A stretch of DNA of 64,000 nucleotides, from NCBI RefSeq assembly GCF_036077095.1, contig NZ_CP107960.1, positions 6,572,001 through 6,636,000 of the forward strand, given 5' to 3'. The notes beneath the pieces were generated by a model, which saw only the letters and a program-made list of their open reading frames with translations, had not been told where the DNA came from and did not search any database. Each line of letters opens with the position of its first letter. Position 1 is the stretch's first letter. A program made the translations under genes and the position numbers. Positions 34,426 through 46,037 of this stretch are shown here, one piece after another. This stretch comes from Streptomyces sp. NBC_00376. GTDB lineage: Bacteria > Actinomycetota > Actinomycetes > Streptomycetales > Streptomycetaceae.

Positions 34426-36489
34426 ATGGCAGACCCCTCCAGCTACCGCCCCAAGCCGGGACAGATCCCCGACTCCCCGGGGGTCTACAAATTCCGCGAC
34501 GAACACCGCCGGGTGATCTACGTCGGAAAGGCCAAGAACCTGCGCCAGCGCCTGGCCAACTACTTCCAGGACCTGGCCGCGCTCCACCCGCGTACGCGCA
34601 CGATGGTCACCACGGCCGCCTCGGTGGAATGGACGGTCGTCTCCACGGAGGTCGAGGCCCTCCAGCTGGAGTACTCCTGGATCAAGGAGTTCGACCCCCG
34701 GTTCAACGTCAAGTACCGCGACGACAAGAGCTATCCGTACCTCGCGGTCACGCTCAACGAGGAGTTCCCGCGCGTCCAGGTGATGCGCGGCGCCAAGAAG
34801 AAGGGCGTGCGCTACTTCGGTCCGTACGGGCACGCCTGGGCGATCCGCGAGACGGTCGACCTCATGCTCCGGGTCTTCCCGGTGCGTACGTGCTCCGCCG
34901 GAGTCTTCAAGAACGCCGCCAGGACCGGCCGTCCGTGCCTCCTCGGCTACATCGGCAAGTGCTCCGCCCCCTGTGTGGGCCGCGTCACCCCCGAGGAACA
35001 CCGCGAACTGGCCGACGACTTCTGCGACTTCATGGCAGGCCGGACCGGTACGTACATCCGCCGCCTGGAGAAGGACATGATGGCGGCGGCCGAGGAGACG
35101 GAGTACGAGCGGGCGGCCCGGCTCCGCGACGACGTGGAGGCCCTCAAGCGGGCCATGGAGAAGAGCGCCGTCGTGCTGGCCGACGCCACCGACGCCGACC
35201 TGATCGCGGTCGCCGAGGACGAGCTCGAAGCCGCCGTCCAGATCTTCCATGTGCGCGGCGGCCGGGTGCGCGGCCAGCGCGGCTGGGTCACCGACAAGGT
35301 CGAGAACGTCGACACCTCGGGCCTGGTCGAGCACGCCCTCCAGCAGCTGTACGGCGAGGAGACGGGCGACTCGGTCCCCAAGGAGGTCCTCGTCCCGGCC
35401 CTGCCCGAGGACCCGGACGCGGTCTCCCAGTGGCTCGCCGGCCGCCGGGGCTCCCAGGTCAGCCTGCGCATCCCGCAGCGCGGCGACAAGAAGGACCTGA
35501 TGGCGACGGTCCAGCGCAACGCCCAGCAGGCCCTGGGGCTGCACAAGACCAAGCGCGCCTCCGACCTGACCACCCGCTCCCGCGCCCTGGAGGAGATCGC
35601 GGAGGCGCTCGGCCTCGACACCGCCCCGCTGCGCATCGAGTGCTTCGACATCTCGCACCTCCAGGGCGACGACGTGGTCGCCTCCATGGTCGTCTTCGAG
35701 GACGGCCTCGCCCGCAAGAGCGAGTACCGCCGCTTCCAGATCAAGGGCTTCGAGGGACAGGACGACGTCCGGTCGATGCACGAGGTCATCGGCCGCCGCT
35801 TCAAGCGGTACCTCCAGGAGAAGGAACGTACGGGGGAGTGGGAGGAGACCCCCGCCCCGACCGGCCCGGTCCCCGCACCGCAGAACGACACCACCGACCC
35901 CGGCGCCACCGCTTCCGACGCCACCGCTTCCGACCCGGACGCCGAGCCCCGTGAGGACGACGGGCGCCCCAAGAGGTTCGCCTACCCGCCGCAGCTCGTC
36001 GTGGTCGACGGCGGCCAGCCGCAGGTCGCCGCCGCCAAGCGGGCCCTCGACGAACTGGGGATCGACGACATCGCCGTCTGCGGCCTCGCCAAGCGCCTCG
36101 AAGAGGTCTGGTTGCCCGATGACGACGACCCCGTCGTCCTGCCCCGCTCCAGCGAGGGCCTCTACCTCCTGCAGCGCGTCCGTGACGAGGCCCACCGCTT
36201 CGCGATCACCTACCAGCGCGCCAAGCGGGCCAAACGGATCCGCTCCGGCCCCCTGGACGCCGTCGCCGGTCTCGGCGAAACCCGGAAACAGGCGTTGATC
36301 AAGCATTTCGGCTCCGTGAAGAAGCTGAAGCAAGCGACAATCGACGAGATCTGCGAAGTTCCGGGGATAGGCCGCAGAACGGCGGAATCAGTGGCTGTCG
36401 CCCTCGCGTCGGCCGCCCCGGCCGCGCCCGCCGTGAACACGGCGACAGGAGAGATCATTGAAGAGGACGACGGGGGCAGCACGACATGA
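34426..36489 (+). CDS. uvrC: excinuclease ABC subunit C
   Basis: The 687-residue protein has the N-terminal GIY-YIG nuclease ([28 protein letters not shown]). A UVR domain ([18 protein letters not shown]) near 235 binds UvrB. The RNase H-like endonuclease includes [11 protein letters not shown] and [18 protein letters not shown]-terminal double HhH follows ([17 protein letters not shown]). A roughly 40-residue Pro/Thr/Asp insert near 475-520 interrupts the second nuclease and looks like a flexible loop. ATG 34426 is leaderless. It overlaps rapZ by 4 bases and leads the uvrC-rapZ-yvcK-whiA operon. Confidence 0.98.
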   Translation: MADPSSYRPKPGQIPDSPGVYKFRDEHRRVIYVGKAKNLRQRLANYFQDLAALHPRTRTMVTTAASVEWTVVSTEVEALQLEYSWIKEFDPRFNVKYRDDKSYPYLAVTLNEEFPRVQVMRGAKKKGVRYFGPYGHAWAIRETVDLMLRVFPVRTCSAGVFKNAARTGRPCLLGYIGKCSAPCVGRVTPEEHRELADDFCDFMAGRTGTYIRRLEKDMMAAAEETEYERAARLRDDVEALKRAMEKSAVVLADATDADLIAVAEDELEAAVQIFHVRGGRVRGQRGWVTDKVENVDTSGLVEHALQQLYGEETGDSVPKEVLVPALPEDPDAVSQWLAGRRGSQVSLRIPQRGDKKDLMATVQRNAQQALGLHKTKRASDLTTRSRALEEIAEALGLDTAPLRIECFDISHLQGDDVVASMVVFEDGLARKSEYRRFQIKGFEGQDDVRSMHEVIGRRFKRYLQEKERTGEWEETPAPTGPVPAPQNDTTDPGATASDATASDPDAEPREDDGRPKRFAYPPQLVVVDGGQPQVAAAKRALDELGIDDIAVCGLAKRLEEVWLPDDDDPVVLPRSSEGLYLLQRVRDEAHRFAITYQRAKRAKRIRSGPLDAVAGLGETRKQALIKHFGSVKKLKQATIDEICEVPGIGRRTAESVAVALASAAPAAPAVNTATGEIIEEDDGGSTT

Positions 36490-37475
36490 CCGAGCGTGAG
36501 AACGAGCAGGAAGCCGGGCGCGGGCAAGAAGCCGGGCACGACGGCACCGACCGAGCAGACGGAGCAGCACAAGTGAGTACGGCCACCACGAACGAGACGG
36601 GCGACGGGACCACGACCATCCCCGAGCTGGTGATCATCTCGGGGATGTCGGGCGCCGGGCGCAGCACGGCGGCCAAGTGTCTGGAGGACCTCGGCTGGTT
36701 CGTCGTCGACAACCTGCCGCCCGCACTGATCCCCACCATGGTCGAGCTCGGCGCCCGCTCGCAGGGCAACGTGGCGCGGATCGCCGTCGTCGTCGACGTC
36801 CGGGGGCGCCGCTTCTTCGACAACCTCCGCGAATCCCTCGCCGACCTGGAGGCCAAGCACGTCACCCGGCGGATCGTCTTCCTGGAGTCCTCCGACGACG
36901 CCCTCGTCCGCCGCTTCGAATCGGTCCGCCGCCCGCACCCCCTCCAGGGCGACGGCCGGATCGTCGACGGCATCGCCGCCGAGCGCGACCTGCTGCGCGA
37001 GCTGCGCGGCGACGCGGACCTGGTGATCGACACCTCCAGCCTCAACGTGCACGAACTGCGCGCCAAGATGGACGCCCAGTTCGCCGGCGAGGAGGAGCCG
37101 GAGCTGCGCGCCACAGTGATGTCGTTCGGCTTCAAGTACGGCCTGCCGGTCGACGCCGACCTGGTGGTCGACTGCCGCTTCCTGCCCAACCCGCACTGGG
37201 TCCCCGAGCTGCGCCCGTTCACCGGTCTCAACGAGGAGGTCTCCGCCTACGTCTTCGATCAGCCCGGTGCCAAGGAATTCCTCAACCAGTACACGGAGCT
37301 GCTCCAGCTCATCGCCGCCGGATACCGCCGCGAGGGCAAGCGCTACGTGACGATCGCCGTCGGCTGCACGGGCGGCAAGCACCGTTCGGTCGCCATGTCC
37401 GAGAAGCTGGCGGCCCGGCTCGCGACCGAAGGCATCGAGACCGTCCTCGTCCACCGGGACATGGGGCGCGAGTGA
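36486..37475 (+). CDS. rapZ: RapZ-family nucleotide-binding protein
   Basis: The 329-residue protein has a disordered acidic N-terminal extension of about 45 residues, then the P-loop [21 protein letters not shown] and [11 protein letters not shown]. The conserved C-terminal regulatory domain contains [34 protein letters not shown] and VLVHRDM. In enterobacteria RapZ guides RNase E to a small RNA; that pathway is not known in Streptomyces, so the role here is open. The P-loop has Arg in place of Lys (GAGRST), as in other actinobacterial copies I recall. Coupled to uvrC and yvcK by overlapping stop/start codons. Confidence 0.93.
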   Translation: MTERENEQEAGRGQEAGHDGTDRADGAAQVSTATTNETGDGTTTIPELVIISGMSGAGRSTAAKCLEDLGWFVVDNLPPALIPTMVELGARSQGNVARIAVVVDVRGRRFFDNLRESLADLEAKHVTRRIVFLESSDDALVRRFESVRRPHPLQGDGRIVDGIAAERDLLRELRGDADLVIDTSSLNVHELRAKMDAQFAGEEEPELRATVMSFGFKYGLPVDADLVVDCRFLPNPHWVPELRPFTGLNEEVSAYVFDQPGAKEFLNQYTELLQLIAAGYRREGKRYVTIAVGCTGGKHRSVAMSEKLAARLATEGIETVLVHRDMGRE

Positions 37476-38506
37476 CCAGCCGCAATCTGCGCCTGCGGCG
37501 GCTGCGCAGAGCCACCTCCGCGCTCCCCGGCCGCAAACGCGGCGCACAGCCCAAGGTCGTCGCCCTCGGCGGCGGCATGGGGCTGTCCGCTTCGCTCGCG
37601 TCGCTCCGCCGGATCACCGGCGACCTCACCGCCGTGGTGACGGTCGCCGACGACGGCGGCTCCAGCGGCCGGCTCCGCGAGGAGCTCGGCGTGCTGCCGC
37701 CCGGCGACCTGCGCAAGGCGCTCGCCGCCCTGTGCGGTGACGACGACTGGGGCCAGACCTGGGCCCGGGTGATCCAGCACCGCTTCCAGTCCAAGGGCGA
37801 CCTGCACGAGCACGCGGTCGGCAATCTGCTGATCGTCGCCCTCTGGGAGCAGCTCGGCGACCATGTCCAGGCCCTCGACCTGGTCGGCAGGCTCCTCGGG
37901 GCGCACGGCCGGGTGCTCCCCATGTCCGCCGTTCCGCTGGAGCTCCAGGCGCTGGTCCGGGGTCACGACCCGGCCCGCCCGGACGACGTGGACACCGTGC
38001 GCGGACAGGCCACCGTGGCGCTCACCCCCGGCGAGGTGCAGTCCGTGCACCTCGTCCCGAACGACCCGCCCGCCGTCCCCGAGGCCGTCGCCGCGGTCCT
38101 CGACGCCGACTGGGTGGTGCTCGGCCCGGGGTCCTGGTTCTCCTCGGTGATCCCGCACCTGCTCGTCCCCGAACTGCTCGACGCGCTCGTCGAGACCAAG
38201 GCCCGCAAGGTCCTCTCGCTCAACCTGGCACCGCAACCCGGTGAAACTGATGGCTTCTCCCCGCAGCGTCATTTGGAGGTTTTGGGACGACACGCCCCTA
38301 AACTCGCCCTGGACGTGGTGCTGGCCGACGAAGCCGCTGTGCCCGATCGTGAGTCCCTCGCCGATGCCGCCAAGCGGCTCGGCGCCGCGGTCGAGCTGGC
38401 GCCGGTGGCCTCACCCGACGGCGTTCCGATCCATGATCCGGAGCTGTTGGCCGCCGCGTACGACCGTATTTTTCGGATGCATGGAAGGATCGGCCCATGG
38501 CGATGA
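37472..38506 (+). CDS. yvcK: YvcK/CofD-like gluconeogenesis factor
   Basis: GTG 37472 overlaps the rapZ stop (GTGA). The 344-residue protein starts with a basic stretch, then [19 protein letters not shown] and [31 protein letters not shown] and [13 protein letters not shown]. These form the Rossmann-like nucleotide-sugar binding site of the YvcK family, which binds UDP-GlcNAc and affects cell-wall precursor allocation and growth on gluconeogenic carbon. The rapZ-yvcK-whiA order is the classical Gram-positive arrangement. Confidence 0.95.
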   Translation: MTSRNLRLRRLRRATSALPGRKRGAQPKVVALGGGMGLSASLASLRRITGDLTAVVTVADDGGSSGRLREELGVLPPGDLRKALAALCGDDDWGQTWARVIQHRFQSKGDLHEHAVGNLLIVALWEQLGDHVQALDLVGRLLGAHGRVLPMSAVPLELQALVRGHDPARPDDVDTVRGQATVALTPGEVQSVHLVPNDPPAVPEAVAAVLDADWVVLGPGSWFSSVIPHLLVPELLDALVETKARKVLSLNLAPQPGETDGFSPQRHLEVLGRHAPKLALDVVLADEAAVPDRESLADAAKRLGAAVELAPVASPDGVPIHDPELLAAAYDRIFRMHGRIGPWR

Positions 38507-39486
38507 CGCCCGCGGTGAAGGACGAAATCTCTCGGCTTCCCGTGACCCGGACCTGCTGCAGGAAGGCAGAAGTCTCGGCGATTCTTCGGTTCGCGGGTGG
38601 GCTGCACCTGGTGAGCGGCCGGATCGTGATCGAGGCCGAGCTGGACACCGGGAACGCGGCGCGCCGGCTGAAGCGGGACATTCTCGAAATCTTCGGGCAC
38701 AGCTCGGAGCTGATCGTGATGGCGCCCGGAGGTCTGCGGCGCAGCTCGCGCTTCGTCGTGCGGGTGGTGGCGGGCGGCGACCAGCTGGCCCGCCAGACCG
38801 GCCTGGTGGACGGCAGGGGCCGCCCCATCCGCGGGCTGCCCCCGCAGGTGGTCTCGGGGGCGACCTGTGACGCCGAGGCCGCCTGGCGCGGGGCCTTCCT
38901 GGCCCATGGCTCGCTCACCGAGCCGGGCCGCTCCTCCTCGCTGGAGGTGACCTGCCCGGGCCCGGAGGCGGCGCTCGCGCTGGTCGGCGCGGCCCGCAGG
39001 CTCTCCATCGCGGCCAAGGCCCGCGAGGTGCGCGGGGTGGACCGGGTCGTCGTCCGCGACGGCGACGCGATCGGCGCGCTGCTCACCCGGCTCGGCGCCC
39101 ATGACGCGGTGCTGGCCTGGGAGGAGCGGCGGATGCGCCGCGAGGTCCGCGCCACGGCCAACCGGCTCGCCAACTTCGACGACGCCAACCTGCGCCGTTC
39201 GGCGCGGGCCGCGGTCGCCGCGGGTGCCCGGGTGGGGCGCGCGCTGGAGATCCTGGGCGAGGAGGTGCCCGAGCACCTGGCGGCGGCCGGGCGGCTGCGC
39301 ATGGAGCACAAGCAGGCGTCCCTGGAGGAGCTGGGTGCGCTCGCCGACCCGCCGCTGACCAAGGACGCGGTCGCCGGCCGGATCCGCCGGCTGCTGGCGA
39401 TGGCCGACAAGCGGGCCCAGGACCTGGGCATCCCGGGCACCGAATCCACCCTCAGCGAGGAGCTCGCCGACGGCCTGGTGGGCTGA
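38497..39486 (+). CDS. whiA: sporulation transcription factor WhiA
   Basis: ATG 38497 has GGAAGGA 8 bases upstream and overlaps yvcK by 10 bases. The 329-residue protein combines a LAGLIDADG-endonuclease-derived N-terminal half ([39 protein letters not shown]) without nuclease residues and a C-terminal helix-turn-helix ([34 protein letters not shown]). It acts with WhiB to start sporulation septation in Streptomyces. The gene ends the uvrC operon. Confidence 0.97.
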   Translation: MAMTPAVKDEISRLPVTRTCCRKAEVSAILRFAGGLHLVSGRIVIEAELDTGNAARRLKRDILEIFGHSSELIVMAPGGLRRSSRFVVRVVAGGDQLARQTGLVDGRGRPIRGLPPQVVSGATCDAEAAWRGAFLAHGSLTEPGRSSSLEVTCPGPEAALALVGAARRLSIAAKAREVRGVDRVVVRDGDAIGALLTRLGAHDAVLAWEERRMRREVRATANRLANFDDANLRRSARAAVAAGARVGRALEILGEEVPEHLAAAGRLRMEHKQASLEELGALADPPLTKDAVAGRIRRLLAMADKRAQDLGIPGTESTLSEELADGLVG

Positions 39487-39507
39487 CCCGCCGAGGCCGC
39501 CGGAGCC

Positions 39508-39555
39508 GTCGGAGCCGCCCCTGGCCGACCCGTCGGAGCCGCCTCGGGCCGACCC
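39508..39555. repeat. two tandem 24-bp copies in the whiA-gap gap
   Basis: Copies at 39508-39531 and 39532-39555 differ at three positions (core GTCGGAGCCGCC ... GCCGACCC). A diverged third start follows. They lie directly after the whiA stop. Confidence 0.7.
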
Positions 39556-39566
39556 GCCGGGGCCGC

Positions 39567-39584
39567 GGAATCCGGCCGGATTCC
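39567..39584. other. perfect 18-bp palindrome GGAATCCGGCCGGATTCC
   Basis: No loop is possible without unpairing the centre, so a protein-binding site is as likely as a hairpin. It lies 80 bp after whiA and 247 bp before gap. Confidence 0.7.
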
Positions 39585-39651
39585 GGACTCCCGGGGCTCC
39601 CAGGGACGCTGACGCTCCGTAATCGTCACAGCATGCGCGGCCGGGTATCCG

Positions 39652-39685
39652 GAGGCCCGTACTCCTACCGAGAAGTACGGGCCTC
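39652..39685 (+). terminator. 12-bp hairpin terminating the uvrC-rapZ-yvcK-whiA operon
   Basis: GAGGCCCGTACT (39652-39663), 10-base loop, AGTACGGGCCTC (39674-39685). The rest of this 327-bp gene-free stretch holds the gap promoter region (TAGGGT at 39735-39740) and a GAAA-tetraloop hairpin CGGGGT-GAAA-ACCCCG (39774-39789) in the gap leader, 10 bases before GAGGAG. Confidence 0.75.
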
Positions 39686-39798
39686 GGCGCTTCTCACGGC
39701 CGTGCTCGATGTCACCCCGGGGGCCTCGGAGAGGTAGGGTCGGAGGCGGTCGGGGACATCTCATACAACTCGCCGGGGTGAAAACCCCGCGTACCTAA

Positions 39799-40824
<1,026 letters not shown>

Positions 40825-40855
40825 CCGTCGAACCGGCAGGCATCAAGATGTGAGC

Positions 40856-40897
40856 ACGGGGCTCGAACAGCGCAACGCCGCGCCGTTCGGGCCCCGT
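40856..40897 (+). terminator. hairpin between gap and pgk
   Basis: ACGGGGCTCGAAC (40856-40868) pairs with GTTCGGGCCCCGT (40885-40897), 13 bp with one G-T. It may partly terminate gap transcripts and so set the gap:pgk ratio. Confidence 0.5.
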
Positions 40898-40932
40898 CGC
40901 ATGCTCTCCCGCCCTCCAAGGAGTCCAGCAAG

Positions 40933-42144
40933 ATGAAGACGATCGACGAACTGATCGCCGAAGGGGTCACCGGCAAGCGCGTATTCGTGCGCGCCGACCT
41001 CAACGTGCCGCTGAGCGGCACCACCATCACCGACGACGGCCGGATCCGTGCCGTCCAGCCGACCGTCGAGAAGCTCGTCGCGGCCGGCGCGCGGGTCGTA
41101 GTGGCCTCGCACCTGGGCCGCCCCAAGGGCGCCCCGGACCCCGCCTTCTCCCTGGCGCCCGCCGCCGCCCGTCTCGGTGAACTCATCGGAGCCGACGTGG
41201 CGTTCGCGACCGACACGGTCGGCGAGTCCGCCCGCGCCGCGGTCGCCGGTCTCGCCGACGGCCAGGTCGCCGTCCTGGAGAACCTCCGCTTCAACCCGGG
41301 TGAGACGTCCAAGGACGACGCCGAGCGCGGCGCGTTCGCCGACCAGCTCGCCGAACTCGCCGACCTCTACGTGGGCGACGGCTTCGGGGCCGTGCACCGC
41401 AAGCACGCCTCGGTCTTCGACCTCCCGGCCCGGCTGCCGCACGCCGCCGGTGACCTGATCGCCACCGAGGTCGGCGTCCTGAAGAAGCTCACCGAGAACG
41501 TCGAGCGCCCGTACGCCGTGGTGCTCGGCGGCTCCAAGGTCTCCGACAAGCTCGGCGTCATCGACCACCTCCTGGAGCGTGCCGACCGCATCCTGATCGG
41601 CGGCGGCATGGCGTACACCTTCCTCAAGGCCCAGGGCCACGAGGTCGGCAGCTCGCTGCTCCAGGAGGACCAGATCCCGGCGGTGCTGGAGTACCTCAAG
41701 CGCGCCGAGGACAAGGGCGTGGAGTTCGTGCTCCCCGTCGACGTAGTGGTCTCCGCGCAGTTCCCGGACCTCAAGAGCAAGGCCCCCACCGAGCACCGCA
41801 CGGTGCCCGCGGACGCCATGCCTGCCGGTTTCATGGGCCTGGACAACGGCCCCGAGACCAACAAGCTGTACGCATCGAAGCTCGCCGACGCCGCCACCGT
41901 CTTCTGGAACGGCCCGATGGGCGTCTTCGAGCACCCCGACTACGCCGAGGGCACCCGGGCAGTCGCCCAGGCCCTCGTCGACTCCTCGGGCTTCAGTGTC
42001 GTCGGCGGTGGCGACTCCGCCGCGGCCGTCCGCACCCTGGGCTTCGACGAGAACGCATTCGGACACATCTCGACCGGTGGCGGTGCCAGCCTCGAATACC
42101 TCGAGGGCAAGACGCTTCCCGGCCTCGCCGCACTGGAGGACTGA
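40933..42144 (+). CDS. pgk: phosphoglycerate kinase
   Basis: The 403-residue enzyme begins [27 protein letters not shown] and has [20 protein letters not shown], the hinge [27 protein letters not shown] and the C-terminal [10 protein letters not shown] with [13 protein letters not shown]. These are all the substrate and nucleotide loops of PGK. It makes ATP from 1,3-bisphosphoglycerate. AAGGAG lies 11 bases before ATG. It is followed after 6 bases by tpiA. Confidence 0.98.
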   Translation: MKTIDELIAEGVTGKRVFVRADLNVPLSGTTITDDGRIRAVQPTVEKLVAAGARVVVASHLGRPKGAPDPAFSLAPAAARLGELIGADVAFATDTVGESARAAVAGLADGQVAVLENLRFNPGETSKDDAERGAFADQLAELADLYVGDGFGAVHRKHASVFDLPARLPHAAGDLIATEVGVLKKLTENVERPYAVVLGGSKVSDKLGVIDHLLERADRILIGGGMAYTFLKAQGHEVGSSLLQEDQIPAVLEYLKRAEDKGVEFVLPVDVVVSAQFPDLKSKAPTEHRTVPADAMPAGFMGLDNGPETNKLYASKLADAATVFWNGPMGVFEHPDYAEGTRAVAQALVDSSGFSVVGGGDSAAAVRTLGFDENAFGHISTGGGASLEYLEGKTLPGLAALED

Positions 42145-42150
42145 CCTTTC

Positions 42151-42927
42151 ATGACCACTCGTACCCCGCTGATGGCGGGCAACTGGAAGATGAACCTCAA
42201 CCACCTCGAGGCCATCGCACACACCCAGAAGCTCGGCTTCGCGCTGACCGACAAGGACTACGACGCCGTCGAGGTCGCCGTCCTGCCGCCCTTCACCGAC
42301 CTGCGCTCCGTGCAGACCCTGGTCGAGGGCGACAAGCTGAAGATCAAGTACGGCGCCCAGGACATCTCGGCGCACGACTCCGGTGCGTACACCGGTGAGA
42401 TCTCCGGCCCGATGCTCGCCAAGCTGCGGTGCACCTACGTCGCCGTCGGCCACAGCGAGCGCCGCCAGTACCACGGCGAGACCGACGAGATCTGCAACGC
42501 CAAGGTGAAGGCCGCGTACAAGCACGGCCTGACCCCGATCCTCTGCATCGGCGAGGGCCTGGACGTCCGCAAGGCCGGTGACCAGGTCTCCTACACCCTC
42601 GCGCAGCTCGACGGCGGTCTGAAGGACGTCCCGGCCGAGCAGGCCGAGTCCATCGTGATCGCGTACGAGCCGGTCTGGGCCATCGGCACCGGTGAGGTCG
42701 CCACCCCCGAGGACGCCCAGGAGGTCTGCGGTGCGATCCGCGGCCGGCTGGCCGAGCTGTACTCGCAGGAGCTGGCCGACGCGGTCCGTATCCAGTACGG
42801 CGGCTCGGTGAAGTCCGGCAATGTCGCCGCGATCATGGCGCAGCCCGACGTGGACGGAGCGCTGGTCGGCGGCGCCGCGCTGGACGCCGACGAGTTCGTC
42901 AAGATCGTCCGCTTCCGCGACCAGTGA
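42151..42927 (+). CDS. tpiA: triosephosphate isomerase
   Basis: The 258-residue TIM barrel has GNWKMNLNH (Asn, Lys), [11 protein letters not shown] (catalytic His), [17 protein letters not shown] (catalytic Glu and loop 6) and [23 protein letters not shown] at the phosphate site. It interconverts dihydroxyacetone phosphate and glyceraldehyde 3-phosphate. Third gene of the gap operon, terminated by the hairpin at 42960. Confidence 0.98.
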   Translation: MTTRTPLMAGNWKMNLNHLEAIAHTQKLGFALTDKDYDAVEVAVLPPFTDLRSVQTLVEGDKLKIKYGAQDISAHDSGAYTGEISGPMLAKLRCTYVAVGHSERRQYHGETDEICNAKVKAAYKHGLTPILCIGEGLDVRKAGDQVSYTLAQLDGGLKDVPAEQAESIVIAYEPVWAIGTGEVATPEDAQEVCGAIRGRLAELYSQELADAVRIQYGGSVKSGNVAAIMAQPDVDGALVGGAALDADEFVKIVRFRDQ

Positions 42928-42959
42928 GTATGCGGTAGCGCGGATCCGTCGTACCCTTG

Positions 42960-42994
42960 CGGGGGCCGCGGAGGGTGTAACCTCCCGGCCCCCG
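42960..42994 (+). terminator. hairpin after tpiA
   Basis: CGGGGGCCG (42960-42968) pairs with CGGCCCCCG (42986-42994), and the inner GGAGG/CCTCC continues the stem over a 6-base loop, with one unpaired C. Confidence 0.7.
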
Positions 42995-43042
42995 TAATCA
43001 GCACATGCAGTCCAGAGGAATTCCGGAAAGTAGGGACCAGCC

Positions 43043-43279
43043 GTGATTTTGGCGTTCGAGATCGCCCTGATCGTCTTCAGCCTGCTGCTGATGCTGCTGG
43101 TGCTGATGCACAAGGGAAAGGGCGGCGGCCTCTCCGACATGTTCGGTGGCGGCATGCAGTCGTCGGTCGGCGGCTCCTCGGTCGCCGAACGGAACCTCGA
43201 CCGGATCACCGTGTTCGTCGGTCTGGCATGGTTCGCGTGCATTGTTGTGCTTGGTCTGCTGATCAAGCTGGACAACTGA
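43043..43279 (+). CDS. secG: preprotein translocase subunit SecG
   Basis: The 78-residue protein has two membrane helices (AFEIALIVFSLLLMLLVLM and VFVGLAWFACIVVLGLLI). They are separated by the conserved cytoplasmic loop HKGKGGGLSDMFGGGMQSSVGGSSVAERNLDR, the SecG signature. It assists SecA-driven translocation through SecYE. GTG start at 43043. The position after tpiA is conserved in actinobacteria. Confidence 0.95.
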   Translation: MILAFEIALIVFSLLLMLLVLMHKGKGGGLSDMFGGGMQSSVGGSSVAERNLDRITVFVGLAWFACIVVLGLLIKLDN

Positions 43280-43388
43280 CCCGTCGTACGCGATTCCCGG
43301 TGATGGTGTAACTCCTTTCACTGGACGCGCGTTGGGCCTTACGTAGACTGGGGCATCTTCGAGCACCATCACGCAGGGAGTTACGACC

Positions 43389-43724
43389 GTGGCAAGTGGC
43401 AACGCGATCCGGGGAAGCCGGGTCGGAGCGGGGCCGATGGGGGAGGCCGAGCGCGGTGAGTCCGCGCCGCGCCTCCGCATCTCCTTCTGGTGCTCGAACG
43501 GGCACGAGACGCAGCCGAGCTTCGCCAGTGACGCGCAGGTACCGGAGACTTGGGACTGCCCGCGCTGCGGCTTCCCGGCCGGCCAGGACCGGGACAGCCC
43601 GCCGGACCCGCCGCGCACCGAGCCGTACAAGACGCACCTCGCGTACGTACGCGAGCGGCGCAGCGACGCGGACGGCGAGGCCATTCTCGCCGAGGCGCTG
43701 GCGAAACTCCGGGGCGAAATCTAG
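43389..43724 (+). CDS. rbpA: RNA polymerase-binding protein RbpA
   Basis: The 111-residue protein has the zinc-binding core FWCSNGHETQP and WDCPRCGFPAGQD, then HLAYVRERRSDADGEAILAEALAKLRGE, the sigma-interacting domain. RbpA stabilises the open complex of the principal sigma holoenzyme. GTG 43389 is preceded by CAGGGAG. A housekeeping-like TAGACT lies upstream. In S. coelicolor this gene is also driven by sigma R, but I find no GGAAT-N18-GTT in the 110-bp gap. Confidence 0.96.
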   Translation: MASGNAIRGSRVGAGPMGEAERGESAPRLRISFWCSNGHETQPSFASDAQVPETWDCPRCGFPAGQDRDSPPDPPRTEPYKTHLAYVRERRSDADGEAILAEALAKLRGEI

Positions 43725-43730
43725 AAGTTG

Positions 43731-43763
43731 TCCGGCCGGGCACCCACAGGGTGTCCGGCCGGA
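43731..43763 (+). terminator. rbpA terminator, 15-bp hairpin
   Basis: TCCGGCCGGGCACCC (43731-43745), loop ACA, GGGTGTCCGGCCGGA (43749-43763), with one G-T pair, followed by CCGCTTTC. Confidence 0.8.
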
Positions 43764-43876
43764 CCGCTTTCGCCGTGCCGCAGGTCTCCATTGCCTCGTC
43801 GGCCCTTCTGATCAATTAGGTTTGTAGGTGCAGCGGGGCATCTGCAGGCACGAGAAGAATTGGGCTGATTTCCGGG

Positions 43877-45529
43877 ATGAACACACGAAGCCGAACCAGG
43901 CTCAACCAGACGCCCGAGTGGACAGCTCTGGGCAAGCACCGCGAGCAGTTCGGGACGACCCATCTGCGGCAGCTCTTCGCGGACGATCCGGAGCGCGGCA
44001 CCGAATACACCCTGACGGTCGGCGATCTGTACGTCGACTACTCCAAGCACCTGGTCACCGACGAGACGCTTCGGCTGCTGCGCGAGCTCGCCGCGGCCAC
44101 CGGGGTGGCCGGGCTGCGGGACGCGATGTTCCGCGGCGAGAAGATCAACACCACCGAGGACCGCGCCGTTCTGCACACCGCGCTGCGTGCCCCGCGCGAC
44201 GCGGTGATCGAGGTCGACGGCGAGAACGTGGTGCCGGGTGTGCACGCCGTGCTCGACCGGATGGCGGCGTTCTCCGACCGCGTCAGGTCGGGGGAGTGGA
44301 CCGGCCACACCGGCAAGCGCATCAAGAACGTCGTCAACATCGGCATCGGCGGCTCCGACCTCGGCCCGGCCATGGCGTACGAGGTGCTGCGCTCCTTCAC
44401 GGACCGCGACCTCACCGTCCGCTTCGTGTCGAACGTCGACGGCGCCGACCTCCACGAGGCGGTGCGCGATCTCGACCCGGCCGAGACGCTCTTCGTCATC
44501 GCGTCGAAGACCTTCACCACGATCGAGACGATCACCAACGCCACCTCGGCCCGCGACTGGCTGCTGACCGGTCTGAGGGCCGATCAGGACGCCGTCGCCA
44601 AGCACTTCGTGGCGCTGTCCACGAATGCCGGCAAGGTCGCGGACTTCGGCATCGACACCGCCAACATGTTCGAGTTCTGGGACTGGGTCGGCGGGCGCTA
44701 CTCGTACGACTCCGCCATCGGCCTCTCGCTGATGATCGCCATCGGCCCGGACCGGTTCCGCGAGATGCTCGACGGTTTCCACCTCGTCGACGAGCACTTC
44801 CGCACCGCCCCCGCCGAATCCAACGTCCCCATGCTGCTGGGGCTGTTGGGCGTCTGGTACGGCGCGTTCTTCGACGCCCAGTCGCACGCGGTGCTGCCGT
44901 ACAGCCACTATCTGTCCAAGTTCACCGCGTACTTGCAGCAGCTGGACATGGAGTCCAACGGCAAGTCCGTGGACCGGGACGGCAATCCGGTCGACTGGCA
45001 GACCGGACCGGTCGTCTGGGGCACCCCCGGCACCAACGGACAGCACGCCTATTATCAGCTGATCCACCAGGGCACCAAGGTCATCCCGGCCGACTTCATC
45101 GGCTTCGCCGAGCCGGTCGCCGACCTGCTGCCCGGCCTGGTCGCCCAGCACGATCTGCTGATGGCCAACTTCTTCGCCCAGACCCAGGCGCTGGCCTTCG
45201 GAAAGACGCCGGACGAGGTCCGCGCCGAGGGCGTCGCCGAGGAACTGGTGCCGCACAAGACCTTCCTGGGCAACCACCCGACGACGACGATCCTCGCCGA
45301 CCGGCTGACCCCGTCCGTCCTCGGCCAGCTGATCGCGCTGTACGAGCACAAGGTCTTCGTCCAGGGCGCCGTCTGGAACATCGACTCCTTCGACCAGTGG
45401 GGCGTCGAGCTGGGCAAGGTCCTCGCCAAGAAGATCGAGCCGGTGCTCACCGGGGGCGAGGGGGGCGAGCAGCTGGACAGCTCGACCGCCGCGCTCGTCG
45501 GGGCGTACCGCGCCCGCCGGGGGCGCTGA
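43877..45529 (+). CDS. pgi: glucose-6-phosphate isomerase
   Basis: The 550-residue enzyme has [34 protein letters not shown], the active-site [41 protein letters not shown] and the C-terminal [18 protein letters not shown]. It links glucose 6-phosphate to fructose 6-phosphate and sits between the glycolysis block and the pentose phosphate operon. The ribosome site is weak (CCGGG). It ends 4 bases before the PH-domain genes. Confidence 0.97.
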   Translation: MNTRSRTRLNQTPEWTALGKHREQFGTTHLRQLFADDPERGTEYTLTVGDLYVDYSKHLVTDETLRLLRELAAATGVAGLRDAMFRGEKINTTEDRAVLHTALRAPRDAVIEVDGENVVPGVHAVLDRMAAFSDRVRSGEWTGHTGKRIKNVVNIGIGGSDLGPAMAYEVLRSFTDRDLTVRFVSNVDGADLHEAVRDLDPAETLFVIASKTFTTIETITNATSARDWLLTGLRADQDAVAKHFVALSTNAGKVADFGIDTANMFEFWDWVGGRYSYDSAIGLSLMIAIGPDRFREMLDGFHLVDEHFRTAPAESNVPMLLGLLGVWYGAFFDAQSHAVLPYSHYLSKFTAYLQQLDMESNGKSVDRDGNPVDWQTGPVVWGTPGTNGQHAYYQLIHQGTKVIPADFIGFAEPVADLLPGLVAQHDLLMANFFAQTQALAFGKTPDEVRAEGVAEELVPHKTFLGNHPTTTILADRLTPSVLGQLIALYEHKVFVQGAVWNIDSFDQWGVELGKVLAKKIEPVLTGGEGGEQLDSSTAALVGAYRARRGR

Positions 45530-45533
45530 GCCG

Positions 45534-46037
45534 ATGACCACGGGGGAGGGGACGGTGCGGCTGCGGCCGCCGAACAACACGCTGGACCCGAGGGCCGTCG
45601 GGTGGTGGCGGGCCCAGTGGCTGCTGCTGACCGCCGCCCCCGTGGCCGTCCTGGCCGTGCTGGGCGCGTTCATCGGGCCCGCCCGGTTCTGGCTGCTGAC
45701 GGCCGCCGCGGTCCTCGCGGTCCTCGGCACCGGCTGCGCCGTCCTCCTCCCCTCGTGGTGGTTCCGCACCCACCGCTGGGAGGTCACCGACGAAGCGGTG
45801 TACGTCAGGACCGGGGTCTTCCGGCAGGAGTGGCGGATCGCGCCGATGTCCCGGATCCAGACCGTGGACACCGTGCGCGGACCGCTCGAACAGCTCTACC
45901 GGCTCGCCACGGTCACCGTGACCACCGCGTCGGCCAGGGGCGCGGTCCGGATCGAGGGCCTCGACCACGAGACGGCGGCCGGGCTGGCCGAGCGGCTGAC
46001 CCGGATCACCCAGGCCACCCCCGGGGACGCCACATGA
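45534..46037 (+). CDS. PH-domain (bPH2, YdbS-like) membrane protein
   Basis: The 167-residue protein has two N-terminal membrane helices (LLLTAAPVAVLAVLGAFIG and FWLLTAAAVLAVLGTGCAVLL). A bacterial PH domain follows (HRWEVTDEAVYVRTGVFRQEWRIAPMSRIQTVDTVRGPLEQLYRLATVTVTTAS), with the conserved IQTVD core. It overlaps the next gene by 4 bases. YdbS/YdbT pairs are thought to form a membrane complex; their biochemical role is unclear. Confidence 0.88.
   Translation: MTTGEGTVRLRPPNNTLDPRAVGWWRAQWLLLTAAPVAVLAVLGAFIGPARFWLLTAAAVLAVLGTGCAVLLPSWWFRTHRWEVTDEAVYVRTGVFRQEWRIAPMSRIQTVDTVRGPLEQLYRLATVTVTTASARGAVRIEGLDHETAAGLAERLTRITQATPGDAT

Noticed and set aside
39710..39740. A damage-type promoter for gap (TGTCACCCC ... 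TAGGGT).
   Set aside because: The gap between the boxes is far more than 8 bases.
43280..43388. A sigma R promoter for rbpA.
   Set aside because: No GGAAT or close variant with GTT at 18-19 bases is present in the interval.
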